The notes under the pieces were generated by a model. That model was not told the origin of the DNA. It was given only the letters and a program-made list of their open reading frames with translations, and did no database searches. Both the position numbers and the translations under genes were made by a program. Of a DNA stretch of 21,087 nucleotides, positions 1 to 6,919 are shown in pieces. Each line of letters begins with the position of its first letter. Position 1 is the stretch's first letter. Where the stretch lies: positions 1 to 21,087 of the forward strand of contig JAFADM010000136.1 in assembly GCA_023424865.1 (NCBI GenBank), given 5' to 3'. The DNA is from Bacillota bacterium. Lineage in GTDB: Bacteria > Bacillota_A > Clostridia > DSM-8532.

Positions 1-2
1 AT

Positions 3-260
3 ACTGTTTTTTTGGAGCCTCTTGTAAAAGAACAGCTGCCTGAGCTCATAGAGGTGGTAAAAAGAACTCCCGGCATTGCTAAGATAAAGGAAACGGATAC
101 AGGTGTTTCCTTTATCTTAACGGATGCAAAAACAGGGTGCTCCAGGCTCTTCACCCTTCTTGGAAGCCACTCTGTTCCATTGCGCCGATACGTTATTGAG
201 GAGCCTACCCTGGAAAATATATTTATTCATGCCGTAACCCAAAAGGCCGAAAAGGAGTAA
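3..260 (+). CDS. ABC transporter ATP-binding protein, C-terminal fragment (5' end outside window)
   Basis: Only the last 85 or so codons are present. The reading frame is open from base 3 with no stop, so the gene begins upstream of the window and the TTG at 12 is not a real start. The piece lacks Walker A, signature and Walker B motifs, which would lie upstream. It resembles the small domain at the end of ABC-2-type drug or bacteriocin exporter ATPases and ends with the characteristic EEPTLENIFIH segment. The stop lies 6 bases before the permease start, and the AAGGAG ribosome binding site of the permease sits in its last codons, so the two genes form an operon. The ATPase would power the membrane partner. 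The substrate cannot be inferred. Confidence 0.8.
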   Translation, partial: TVFLEPLVKEQLPELIEVVKRTPGIAKIKETDTGVSFILTDAKTGCSRLFTLLGSHSVPLRRYVIEEPTLENIFIHAVTQKAEKE

Positions 261-266
261 ATTGTT

Positions 267-1031
267 ATGTCAGGCTTTTTTGCATTTACTAAAAAAGAGT
301 TCATCGAACAGCTCAGAACCTGCAAAGCTTTGATTTTAGGGCTGGTCTGTCTTTTTATCGGCCTGTCCAGCCCCATTATGGCAAAGCTGCTGCCTCAGCT
401 TCTTGAAACCATGCCCATGGACGGACTGATTATTATTTTGCCCCCTTCCACATACATGGATGCTTACAGCCAATTTTATAAAAACATGACGCAAATGGGG
501 GTGGTTGTTATTCTTTTGGTTTTCGGAAGTCTCCTGACCCGTGAGCTGGAGGTGGGCACCCTCATTCCCCTTCTGTCCAAAGGGCTTTCCCGTTTCAGCG
601 TTATCATGGCCAAATTCACGGCCTCCCTTGGTTTGTGGACGGTATGTTACGGAGGGGCTGTTTTGGTGAATTACGGCTACACCCTGTTTCTGTTCGGGAA
701 CCATTCCACCAAAGGGCTCTTTTTTTCCTCTTTCGCCCTTTGGCTTTATGGCGTTTTTGTGTTAGGCGTCATCCTTTTGTGCAACACGGCAGGACAGGGC
801 CATTACATTCCCCTGCTTTTATCTTCCCTCGTGTTAATTGTTCTTTTTGCGCTTAACAGCCTGCCCGGGAGCAGGATCTGGAACCCTACGGCTTTGGCTT
901 CCGAAAGCCTGCCCCTTTTCCAGGGCACCGCCGTATCAGGAGACCTTTTATCCCCAATAGGCATTACGTTAGCCGCCATCCTTTTATGCCTCTTTACTTC
1001 CCACGAAATATTTAAAAGGAAAGCTCTCTGA
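267..1031 (+). CDS. ABC-2 type transporter permease subunit
   Basis: A 254-residue integral membrane protein with about six hydrophobic segments, near residues 21-42, 75-92, 112-142, 150-173, 180-199 and 227-249. The N-terminus (FTKKEFIEQLRTCKALILG) is the cytoplasmic coupling helix and first membrane helix usual in ABC-2 permeases of Clostridia. The TRELEVGTLIPLLSKGLSR stretch around residues 91-109 matches the conserved loop after the second helix in this family. The ATG at 267 is preceded by AAGGAG with good spacing, and the gene directly follows its ATPase. It probably exports a peptide, drug or lipid-like compound, but the substrate is unknown. The gene ends facing the aldo/keto reductase gene, with only about 20 bases between the two stops. 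Confidence 0.85.
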   Translation: MSGFFAFTKKEFIEQLRTCKALILGLVCLFIGLSSPIMAKLLPQLLETMPMDGLIIILPPSTYMDAYSQFYKNMTQMGVVVILLVFGSLLTRELEVGTLIPLLSKGLSRFSVIMAKFTASLGLWTVCYGGAVLVNYGYTLFLFGNHSTKGLFFSSFALWLYGVFVLGVILLCNTAGQGHYIPLLLSSLVLIVLFALNSLPGSRIWNPTALASESLPLFQGTAVSGDLLSPIGITLAAILLCLFTSHEIFKRKAL

Positions 1032-1054
1032 TTATATCTGATTATAAAGGAGTA

Positions 1055-2080
1055 TTACCGGCTGGAATGAGCGGCATAAAATTGCCGGTACTCGCTAAGC
1101 ATGCGTTTTAGAAGCTCCGGTGTGTCAAGTCCGTAAGGACAGTGTTTTTTACAATGGTCACAATGGATGCAGTTCTCAATACGATCCATCTTTTCTCTGT
1201 AGTCATCGGTAAGAAAGCCTTTATAGGGGGCTCTTGCGAGCAGAAGGGATATTCGCGCTGCCGTTTCTATGGGTATCTCGGCGGGACATGGCTGGCAATA
1301 GCCGCATCCACGGCAGAAGGAGCCGGACAATTCAAGCCGGTCTCTTTCAATGACTTTTTTCATGGCAGCGTCCAGGACAGGCGGGTTTTTTTCATATGAA
1401 AGAAATTCATCCAGCTCGGCTTCCCTTTGCATGCCCCATATGGGCACCACATTGTCAAACTGGCGCAAAAAGGCAAAGGCGCTGTCGGCCCTGGCAATCA
1501 GTCCGCCTGACATGGCCTTCATGGCTATAAAGCCCACATCCTTTTCTCTGCACAGGTTGACAAGCTCAACATCCTCCTGGGAGGAAAGGGAGTTCAGAGG
1601 AAACTGCACCGTGTCGAAAAGCCCCTTTTCCACTGCCTCCACTGCAACGTTGAGACGGTGGTTTGTGAACCCCAGAAAGCGTATATACCCTTTCTGCCTG
1701 GCCTCCAGAAGTCCCTGATATACCCCTTCCGGATCCTGAATATCCGGCACGGACGGTGGGTTATGAAGCTGGTAAATATCAATATAGTCGGTTTTCATCA
1801 AACGAAGGCTGGTTTCCAAATCCTTTAAAAGAGATTTTTTATCCTTCGACGGTGTTTTCGTGGCAATAAAAAGCTCCTTTCTCACATCTGAGAGAGCATA
1901 ACCTATTTTTTCTTCGCTGTCGGTATAGGAGCGGGCCGTATCAAAAAAATTAATTCCGTTAGCAAAAGCCTTTTTCAGAAGACTTGCCGCCTCGCTAAAG
2001 CTCACCCTTTGTATGGGCAGCGCGCCAAAGCCGCTTCTTGAGGCCATAATATCGGTTCTTCCCAATCTTGTTTTCTCCAT
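1055..2080 (-). CDS. Aldo/keto reductase with C-terminal double [4Fe-4S] ferredoxin domain
   Basis: A 341-residue protein. The N-terminal part (about 1-240) is an aldo/keto reductase TIM barrel, with the catalytic tetrad visible as Asp47 (FFDTA), Tyr52, Lys75 (IATKTP) and His106 (YQLHNP). The C-terminal part has two iron-sulphur motifs: Cys256/259/262/265 followed by Pro, and Cys304/307/310/314 followed by Pro. This fusion is common in strict anaerobes and suggests electron exchange with ferredoxin-like partners instead of, or in addition to, NADPH. The substrate is unknown. The frame stays open for 25 codons upstream, but the ATG at 2080 is chosen because GGAGAGGAG lies just before it and the protein then starts with the family-typical MEKTRLGRTD. 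It is a single gene, divergent from the C39-like gene and convergent with the ABC permease. Confidence 0.9.
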   Translation of the reverse strand: MEKTRLGRTDIMASRSGFGALPIQRVSFSEAASLLKKAFANGINFFDTARSYTDSEEKIGYALSDVRKELFIATKTPSKDKKSLLKDLETSLRLMKTDYIDIYQLHNPPSVPDIQDPEGVYQGLLEARQKGYIRFLGFTNHRLNVAVEAVEKGLFDTVQFPLNSLSSQEDVELVNLCREKDVGFIAMKAMSGGLIARADSAFAFLRQFDNVVPIWGMQREAELDEFLSYEKNPPVLDAAMKKVIERDRLELSGSFCRGCGYCQPCPAEIPIETAARISLLLARAPYKGFLTDDYREKMDRIENCIHCDHCKKHCPYGLDTPELLKRMLSEYRQFYAAHSSR

Positions 2081-2341
2081 TGTAAACTCCTCTCCTTCTT
2101 TCCCCTTTCCGTTCTTTCTGTTAAAGAATACCGCATTCTCTCTTCCTTTGAACACCCTCTTTTCATATCTGTGAGGAATGGTCCATTATTTATACATTGA
2201 AAAAACGGCCAGCTTTGTTTAAAATAAAATAATTAACCACATATTATCCTATATCGAATGACTTTGCAAAAACCCGACGACGGTTTTAACACTTACCGAG
2301 CATGGGGGTTTTGCCAGAAATCGGGATGGTGAGGTCGCAGC

Positions 2342-2995
2342 ATGGCTATAAATAGAACTATAAAGTATAGAGAATTGTATAAAATACGGAATGAAAAAAC
2401 CGGTGAGATCCACGACGGCTTTGATCAGGAATGGTATAAGGGCCACTGGCAGCGTCTTGCAGGATGCGGCCCCACGGTTTTCTCCACTATTTATTATTAT
2501 CTCAACCGTACGCTTGAGGAAATAAGGGAGGAAAACGAGCCCATAAGCAAGGAACGCTGCATTGAGCTGATGGAAGAGGTGTGGAACCATGTAAAGCCCT
2601 CATTTCACGGTGTATCTTCTACAGAAATGTTTTTAAAGGGCGTGGCCTCCTATAAGAAATTTAAGAATCAGGAGCTTATCCACCATTCTCTGGATATTGC
2701 AAAAAATCCTTCGGAACGTCCTCCGTTTAAAGCACTTTTGGCCTTTTTGGATGAAGCCCTTGAAAAAGACACCCCTGTTGCTTTTTTGAACCTTCATAAT
2801 GGTGATGAAAAGGTTCTGGATGCCTGGCATTGGGTTACGCTTATTGCATTGGAATACGATGAAGAAGGCAGCTTCGCCTTTGCAGAAATACTGGATGAAG
2901 GCAAAATTAAAAAAATCGATCTTTTGCAATGGTACAATACCACCACCCTGGGAGGCGGCTTTGTGAGCTTCGAACCCCTTGCCCCCAAGAACTGA
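2342..2995 (+). CDS. C39-like (papain-fold) cysteine peptidase family protein
   Basis: A 217-residue protein without signal peptide or membrane segment. The segment QRLAGCGPTVFSTIYYYL (about 37-54) has the Gln...GCGPT arrangement of the peptidase C39 / papain-like fold, giving a likely nucleophile Cys42 and oxyanion Gln37. His163 in DAWHWVTLIAL and Asp185 in EILDEG are the candidate His and Asp of the triad. In C39 proteins of ABC exporters this domain cuts double-glycine leader peptides, but here it stands alone and lacks an exporter partner, so the substrate is unknown. A weak GAGGT site lies just before the ATG. The fold assignment rests on motifs only. It could also be an inactive or transglutaminase-like relative. 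Confidence 0.6.
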   Translation: MAINRTIKYRELYKIRNEKTGEIHDGFDQEWYKGHWQRLAGCGPTVFSTIYYYLNRTLEEIREENEPISKERCIELMEEVWNHVKPSFHGVSSTEMFLKGVASYKKFKNQELIHHSLDIAKNPSERPPFKALLAFLDEALEKDTPVAFLNLHNGDEKVLDAWHWVTLIALEYDEEGSFAFAEILDEGKIKKIDLLQWYNTTTLGGGFVSFEPLAPKN

Positions 2996-3027
2996 CGGCC
3001 TGTGGACATATACCTGCGGCTTTTATT

Positions 3028-3642
3028 CTAATTAGCAGGCCTGTTCTTGCGTATTTGAAAAAAATGCCTCCGATAGCCAATAAAAAGGATATAGCCTAAT
3101 ATTGCTCCTATTGTGTTCATAATAATATCATCCACATCAAAGGCTCTTCCCCGGTTTCCCAAAAAGCCTGTAAGCAGCTGCACGGTTTCAATACCCAATG
3201 AAAAGCTGAAGCAAAACAAAACATTTTTTCCAAAACGTCCAAAGGGCTTCCATAATACCGGAAGCATAAATCCCATGGGCAATAACAGGATGCCGTTTCC
3301 GCCAATGTTTTTTATCCAGAACAAAATCATATAGGCATAGCCTTCCAGATTTGTATTTCTGAGTATGTAAGCTATTTTGCTATAGGTGAGAAAAATAGGT
3401 ATTACATTTATGGAAACCTCATTTTCCACCAGCTTTCCATTTTCCCAATACATAAAAAATGGAAAAAGAGTTACGGCAAAAACACAAATGAGGTAGAGAA
3501 AAAACAGGTGTATCAAAAGTTCTCTTCCTGCTGAAGGCTTATTTCTCCTTCCGGAGGGAATCTGATTGTAAAGGAACCGTATTATAAACCATAAAGGTAT
3601 GCTTATTAGTAATAAAAGCTCTCTGCTTATTCCAAATCCCAT
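3028..3642 (-). CDS. VanZ family membrane protein
   Basis: A 204-residue membrane protein with about five hydrophobic helices. Its C-terminal half carries the VanZ signature: SLGIETVQLL, then a loop with GRAFDVDDIIMNTIGAILGY. VanZ was first known from the teicoplanin-resistance part of vanA clusters, but most homologues in Bacillota stand alone and their role at the envelope is unclear. No vanA, vanH or vanX genes are near, so a glycopeptide-resistance role should not be assumed. The ATG at 3642 has GGAG (3651-3654) eight bases before it. The leader upstream is unusual: six 18-bp tandem repeats lie between the ribosome binding site and a strong-looking promoter. Confidence 0.85.
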   Translation of the reverse strand: MGFGISRELLLLISIPLWFIIRFLYNQIPSGRRNKPSAGRELLIHLFFLYLICVFAVTLFPFFMYWENGKLVENEVSINVIPIFLTYSKIAYILRNTNLEGYAYMILFWIKNIGGNGILLLPMGFMLPVLWKPFGRFGKNVLFCFSFSLGIETVQLLTGFLGNRGRAFDVDDIIMNTIGAILGYILFIGYRRHFFQIRKNRPAN

Positions 3643-3664
3643 TGAATTAACTCCAAAGTGAACC

Positions 3665-3772
3665 TTGTTTACTTCATTCAGTTTGCTTGCTTCATTCAGT
3701 TTGCTTGCTTCATTCAGTTTGCTTACTTTATTCAGTTTGCTTACTTTATTCAGTTTGCTTACTTTATTCAGT
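3665..3772. repeat. Six tandem copies of an 18-bp unit in the vanZ leader
   Basis: Six head-to-tail 18-bp units at 3665, 3683, 3701, 3719, 3737 and 3755. Copies 2 and 3 read TTGCTTGCTTCATTCAGT and copies 4-6 read TTGCTTACTTTATTCAGT, while copy 1 has TTGTTTACTTCATTCAGT. Copies inside each group are identical, which points to recent duplication by slippage. The array ends about seven bases from the candidate -10 box of vanZ, so nearly the whole transcribed leader would consist of repeats. Confidence 0.95.
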
Positions 3773-3778
3773 TTTTTT

Positions 3779-3807
3779 ATTATAGCAGATTAACTTTAAA
3801 AGATAAA
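3779..3807 (-). promoter_or_regulatory. Candidate extended -10 promoter for vanZ
   Basis: On the minus strand there is TGC directly followed by TATAAT (3779-3784), an extended -10 element. A weak -35, TTTATC (3802-3807), is 17 bases upstream. Transcription would begin near 3772, exactly at the edge of the 18-bp repeat array. Confidence 0.6.
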
Positions 3808-3868
3808 AGAATGGAATTTTATTGCCCCAGCGGAAGGACAAAGACAACGGACAGAATTTTTTACATTT

Positions 3869-4789
3869 TCAGGGCTCCTTTTCTACTTCCTTAACAGCTC
3901 TAAAGCTTAAATAATCCTGTTTGCTTGTTATGTCTCTTTCAGCCACGTTCCCATTGTAAACAAGGATATAGGCCCGCTTATTATCCTTTGGCGCAGCATC
4001 CTCCGTCCAGTAATAGATGACTTTGGAATACACATCCCACAATGGCGATTCCTTATCGGGCATAAGGTTATAAACAGCCTCCTGCTTTTCGGGGTACCAC
4101 ACACCTCCCGCATTTTTTCCGTGAAGCATAAGAGACCTAACGCCTTCGTCTGCCGTGGGGAGCCGCCAGATGTTTTGCTCGTCAGCCATGATAACCGTCC
4201 CGTCTTCCGACAGGTATTTGCATATTTCATGAGCCTTCAGCCACGTCACCCCCTGGTCCGGCCATCCCGGCCCTCTTGGTGCCCAAATGAGTGTGACTCC
4301 GTTACCCTCTACTATCTGCATTTGTGTATTACCGTCATTAAAGCGCTGAGAGACTTTTATGCTTTGTGGTATGGATATGGCCGTGACAATTATCAGCGGA
4401 ACGGCTATGATAAACCTGTAGGCCCATTTAAGGGGAACAGGATTTCCGAAGCAGTAAAAAAGCCCCATAACAGTGAATGGCACTACAAGCAAAAATACAA
4501 GGAGGATTGAATTTGCGGCGTTAAAGAAAAAAACACAGAAAAGGCCCAACAGCAGATGTAATACCAGTCCTGTTTTTTTAAAGCGAAGAGCAGCCAGCGC
4601 AAAAAGGGTTGGAATAATGGAAAAAGGCATGTATTGAAGAAAATACATGGAGACATTTCCTAAAAAGGTTTTCGAATAGCAGCCCTCATGAAAAAACTCA
4701 AAGGATCCCCAATACGACCAGAATCCGGTTATTAAGACCGTAATAACCACGCCGCACCAGCCCAATACCCGTCTCCCCTTATCCGCCAT
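3869..4789 (-). CDS. Membrane protein with C-terminal Lcl_C/DUF1566-like domain
   Basis: A 306-residue protein. The N-terminal half has about five membrane helices (near 8-26, 48-66, 73-90, 94-114 and 122-141). The C-terminal half (about 155-306) resembles the Lcl_C/DUF1566 domain, a C-type-lectin-like fold: it shows WRLPTADEG (208-216), YYWTED (259-264), the aromatic strand AYILVYNGN (273-281) and a terminal FRAV. Such domains are usually extracytoplasmic and are found in surface or adhesin-like proteins, so this could be a membrane-anchored sensor or binding module. The ATG at 4789 is chosen because GAGGAG lies nine bases before it. An upstream in-frame ATG touches that site and is too close. 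A possible promoter (TTTATC, 17 bases, TGC-TATTGT) lies at 4924-4952. No function is known. Confidence 0.65.
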   Translation of the reverse strand: MADKGRRVLGWCGVVITVLITGFWSYWGSFEFFHEGCYSKTFLGNVSMYFLQYMPFSIIPTLFALAALRFKKTGLVLHLLLGLFCVFFFNAANSILLVFLLVVPFTVMGLFYCFGNPVPLKWAYRFIIAVPLIIVTAISIPQSIKVSQRFNDGNTQMQIVEGNGVTLIWAPRGPGWPDQGVTWLKAHEICKYLSEDGTVIMADEQNIWRLPTADEGVRSLMLHGKNAGGVWYPEKQEAVYNLMPDKESPLWDVYSKVIYYWTEDAAPKDNKRAYILVYNGNVAERDITSKQDYLSFRAVKEVEKEP

Positions 4790-4994
4790 TAAGACCATCT
4801 CCTCATTTACACAGGGTGATGTGATTATCAATTTATGCGACACATAATAAGAGGCGCTTAAGGGGTATGTCAGCTTGCCTTTTCAGGTTCGCCACTTTTA
4901 GTCCGATATTCCGTCTGTCTTTAACAATAGCACAGACACCGGCAAAGATAAAGAATCCACATGTACCAAATTCATTCTTGAGCATCAGGTTTAT

Positions 4995-5023
4995 TTGACA
5001 TGATTGAGAATAATTGCTATGCT
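4995..5023 (+). promoter_or_regulatory. Sigma-A-type promoter of the XRE regulator gene
   Basis: A perfect TTGACA (4995-5000), a 17-base spacer and TATGCT (5018-5023) preceded by TTGC. This is one of the best promoters in the window, and the start site would be near 5030. Confidence 0.8.
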
Positions 5024-5026
5024 AGG

Positions 5027-5048
5027 TGTGTCAAGTAAACGTGACACA
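5027..5048. promoter_or_regulatory. Palindromic operator candidate for the XRE regulator
   Basis: Inverted repeat TGTGTCA (5027-5033), eight bases, TGACACA (5042-5048). It begins just after the -10 box, covers the likely transcription start and ends against the AGGAGG ribosome binding site. A repressor bound here would block initiation, so autoregulation by the encoded HTH protein is likely but not shown. Confidence 0.6.
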
Positions 5049-5059
5049 GGAGGGTTTCA

Positions 5060-5266
5060 TTGAAAAACAAAATTAAAGAGCTGCGGGAACTACGGGGGTT
5101 GACACAAAAGCAGTTAGGCGAAAGGGCCGGCGTTTCCCGCCAGGCGATTAACGCCATTGAGACAGGTAAATTTGACCCTTCCATTTGGCTGGCCTATGAT
5201 ATTGCCCAACTGTTTAACTCAACCATTGAAGAAATATTTGATTTCAGGGCAAGTGCACGAAAATGA
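5060..5266 (+). CDS. Small XRE/Cro-CI family HTH transcriptional regulator
   Basis: A 68-residue protein made almost entirely of one helix-turn-helix domain: LRELRGLTQKQLGERAGVSR (about 8-27) followed by QAINAIETGKFDPS and the conserved tail AYDIAQLFNSTIEEIF. This compact type is widespread in Bacillota, often next to a small membrane protein that it controls, but no such partner lies directly downstream here. The start is TTG at 5060 with AGGAGG six bases before it, and no ATG candidate exists. It has its own promoter and a palindrome over the start site, which suggests autorepression. The gene converges on murE with a 36-base gap. Its other targets are unknown. The divergent Lcl_C-like gene is the nearest candidate. 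Confidence 0.9.
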   Translation: MKNKIKELRELRGLTQKQLGERAGVSRQAINAIETGKFDPSIWLAYDIAQLFNSTIEEIFDFRASARK

Positions 5267-5302
5267 CAGCTTGTCGCCGCTTGTTTACAGAAAAAACAAA
5301 AT

Positions 5303-6763
5303 TCAAAATAAATCAAAGTAATCCTTTACGACTCTGGTATCATCAAAATGAATGGCTCTGTCAGAAAAAACCTGGTAGGTTTCATGTCCTTTTCCCGCTA
5401 TAAGAACCGTATCCCCGGTACCTGCCCTTTCCAATGCCTTTTTAATAGCCCATTCCCGGCCAAGCAGAAATTCATGGGGACAGTCGGTTTCTTTTACACC
5501 CTGCTCAATATCCCTGGCAATATCCAGAGGATCCTCCAAACGGGGATTATCAGTGGTGATAATAACATAGTCGGCCCATTGTCCGGCGATTTTACCCATA
5601 ATCGGCCTTTTATCTCTGTCCCGGTTGCCTCCGCAGCCAAAAACCACTGTGATTTTTCCGCTTCCCATTTCCTTAATGGTGCGAAGAACATTCTCAAGGC
5701 TGTCGGGATTGTGAGCATAATCAATTATGACCTGTATTCCCTTTGAATTGGGGATGACCTCAAACCGTCCCTTAACCCCTTCAAGAGCACAAAGTCCTTC
5801 TGCAATAGCTTGTGGCGAAAGGCCCCGGAGAAAGCAGGCACCTGCCGCCGCCAGGGCATTATAGACACTGAAGATGCCTGGCACCTTTAAACTAACCTCC
5901 TGCTTTTCGCCGGGAAAGCAAAGGGTAAACCGTACACCATTCAGCTCCTGCTCAATATTTTCCGCAGTTAAATCGGCAGGCTTCTTAATACCGAAGGAGA
6001 GAATTTTTTTGTCACCGGCAACCTTCAAAATATCGTGGAAAACCGGATCATCCGCATTGGCAACCACTTGTGTACACTTTTCAAAAAGAAGCAGCTTGGC
6101 GTTTTTATAGTTTTCCATGGTTCCGTGCTCGTCAAGATGATCCTGGGATAAGTTGGTAAATACCCCGATTTCAAAATGACAATCGTCTACCCTGTTGTTA
6201 ACAAGAGCAATGGAGGTTACCTCCATTGCAACAGGATTTACCCCCTCGTCGGCCATTTCTCTCAGCATGGACTGAAGCTCCAGAGCATCCGGTGTGGTGG
6301 GATTTATTTTATCGGCCCGAGCCTTTTTGCTTCCGTACCGGTTTTCAATAGTACCGATAACTCCCGCCTTATAACCCGCCTTTTCAAAAATTCCCGCAAT
6401 ATACCAGGAAACAGAGGTTTTCCCTTTGGTTCCTGTAATACCGATAAGCGAGAGGGCTTTGGAGGGCTGGCCGTAATACAGGCTGGCGATGCGCGCCATG
6501 GCTTTGCGGGTATCCGGTGTGACAATCAGTGTCACCCTGGGAGGCAGTTCCGGAAGCAGTCTTTCAGCCACCAGGACAGAAGCGCCTCCTTCCACCGCCT
6601 GAGCTGCAAAAGTATGCCGGTCCACATTCTTGCCTTTGACACAGATGAATAAGGCTCCTGGGCGTACCTTTCTTGAATTCCACGCGACAGAAGTAATCGC
6701 CGTATCCTCCGAACCCTGTACAACACGATATTCCAAGCCTTTTAGCAAATCCTTAACCTGCAT
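5303..6763 (-). CDS. murE: UDP-N-acetylmuramoyl-tripeptide synthetase (meso-diaminopimelate type)
   Basis: A 486-residue Mur ligase that adds the third residue of the peptidoglycan stem peptide in the cytoplasm. The three domains are visible: an N-terminal UDP-binding domain (about 1-100), a central ATPase with the P-loop GITGTKGKTS (108-117), TTPDA (156-160) and the lysine in NAKLLLF (Lys223, the expected carbamylated residue), and a C-terminal domain with DYAHNPDSLE and DNPR (405-408). The DNPR motif indicates meso-diaminopimelate rather than lysine as substrate. The frame is open 76 codons further upstream, but the ATG at 6763 gives the usual MurE N-terminus and has a GGGGAGA site, while the extra stretch lies in the promoter region shared with the araC-like gene. 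It stands alone rather than in a division/cell-wall cluster. Confidence 0.93.
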   Translation of the reverse strand: MQVKDLLKGLEYRVVQGSEDTAITSVAWNSRKVRPGALFICVKGKNVDRHTFAAQAVEGGASVLVAERLLPELPPRVTLIVTPDTRKAMARIASLYYGQPSKALSLIGITGTKGKTSVSWYIAGIFEKAGYKAGVIGTIENRYGSKKARADKINPTTPDALELQSMLREMADEGVNPVAMEVTSIALVNNRVDDCHFEIGVFTNLSQDHLDEHGTMENYKNAKLLLFEKCTQVVANADDPVFHDILKVAGDKKILSFGIKKPADLTAENIEQELNGVRFTLCFPGEKQEVSLKVPGIFSVYNALAAAGACFLRGLSPQAIAEGLCALEGVKGRFEVIPNSKGIQVIIDYAHNPDSLENVLRTIKEMGSGKITVVFGCGGNRDRDKRPIMGKIAGQWADYVIITTDNPRLEDPLDIARDIEQGVKETDCPHEFLLGREWAIKKALERAGTGDTVLIAGKGHETYQVFSDRAIHFDDTRVVKDYFDLF

Positions 6764-6847
6764 GCCTTTTTCTCTCCCCTTACGTTTTTTTACTGTTCCA
6801 ATGACTTTTTGAAAAGCAAAACCTTTGTCGTCCATCACTATTATCTT

Positions 6848-6876
6848 ATTTAAATTTTTCGCATAATAATCGGCAA
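6848..6876 (-). promoter_or_regulatory. Candidate murE promoter
   Basis: On the minus strand TTGCCG (6871-6876) is followed after 17 bases by TTAAAT (6848-6853). The -35 box overlaps the outer GCAAT half-site of the inverted repeats in the murE/araC intergenic region. Confidence 0.4.
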
Positions 6877-6919
6877 TTAATGCTTGATTTGTTGCAAAAG
6901 ATGCAATATTATTATTGCC
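6872..6919. promoter_or_regulatory. Nested inverted repeats in the murE/AraC intergenic region
   Basis: GGCAAT (6872-6877) faces ATTGCC (6914-6919), and inside them TTGCA (6892-6896) faces TGCAA (6902-6906) across five bases. These are repeated GCAA-type half-sites just before the ATG of the AraC regulator. They could be its binding sites, controlling itself and murE. Confidence 0.4.

Noticed and set aside
2269..2287. AAAACC/GGTTTT hairpin upstream of the C39-like gene as a riboswitch part
   Set aside because: The six-pair stem is isolated and no known riboswitch core could be recognised around it.
2249..2590. 113-residue minus-strand open frame upstream of and over the C39-like gene
   Set aside because: It overlaps the start of a better-supported gene, lacks a ribosome binding site and shows no family motif.
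3028..3642. Glycopeptide resistance locus suggested by the VanZ protein
   Set aside because: No vanH, vanA, vanX, vanR or vanS genes are present. Lone VanZ proteins are common in Bacillota.
3658..3894. Open frame coding a repetitive FIQFAC/FIQFAY peptide through the 18-bp repeats
   Set aside because: It exists only because the repeat length is a multiple of three. It begins at GTG without a ribosome binding site and runs antisense to the vanZ leader.
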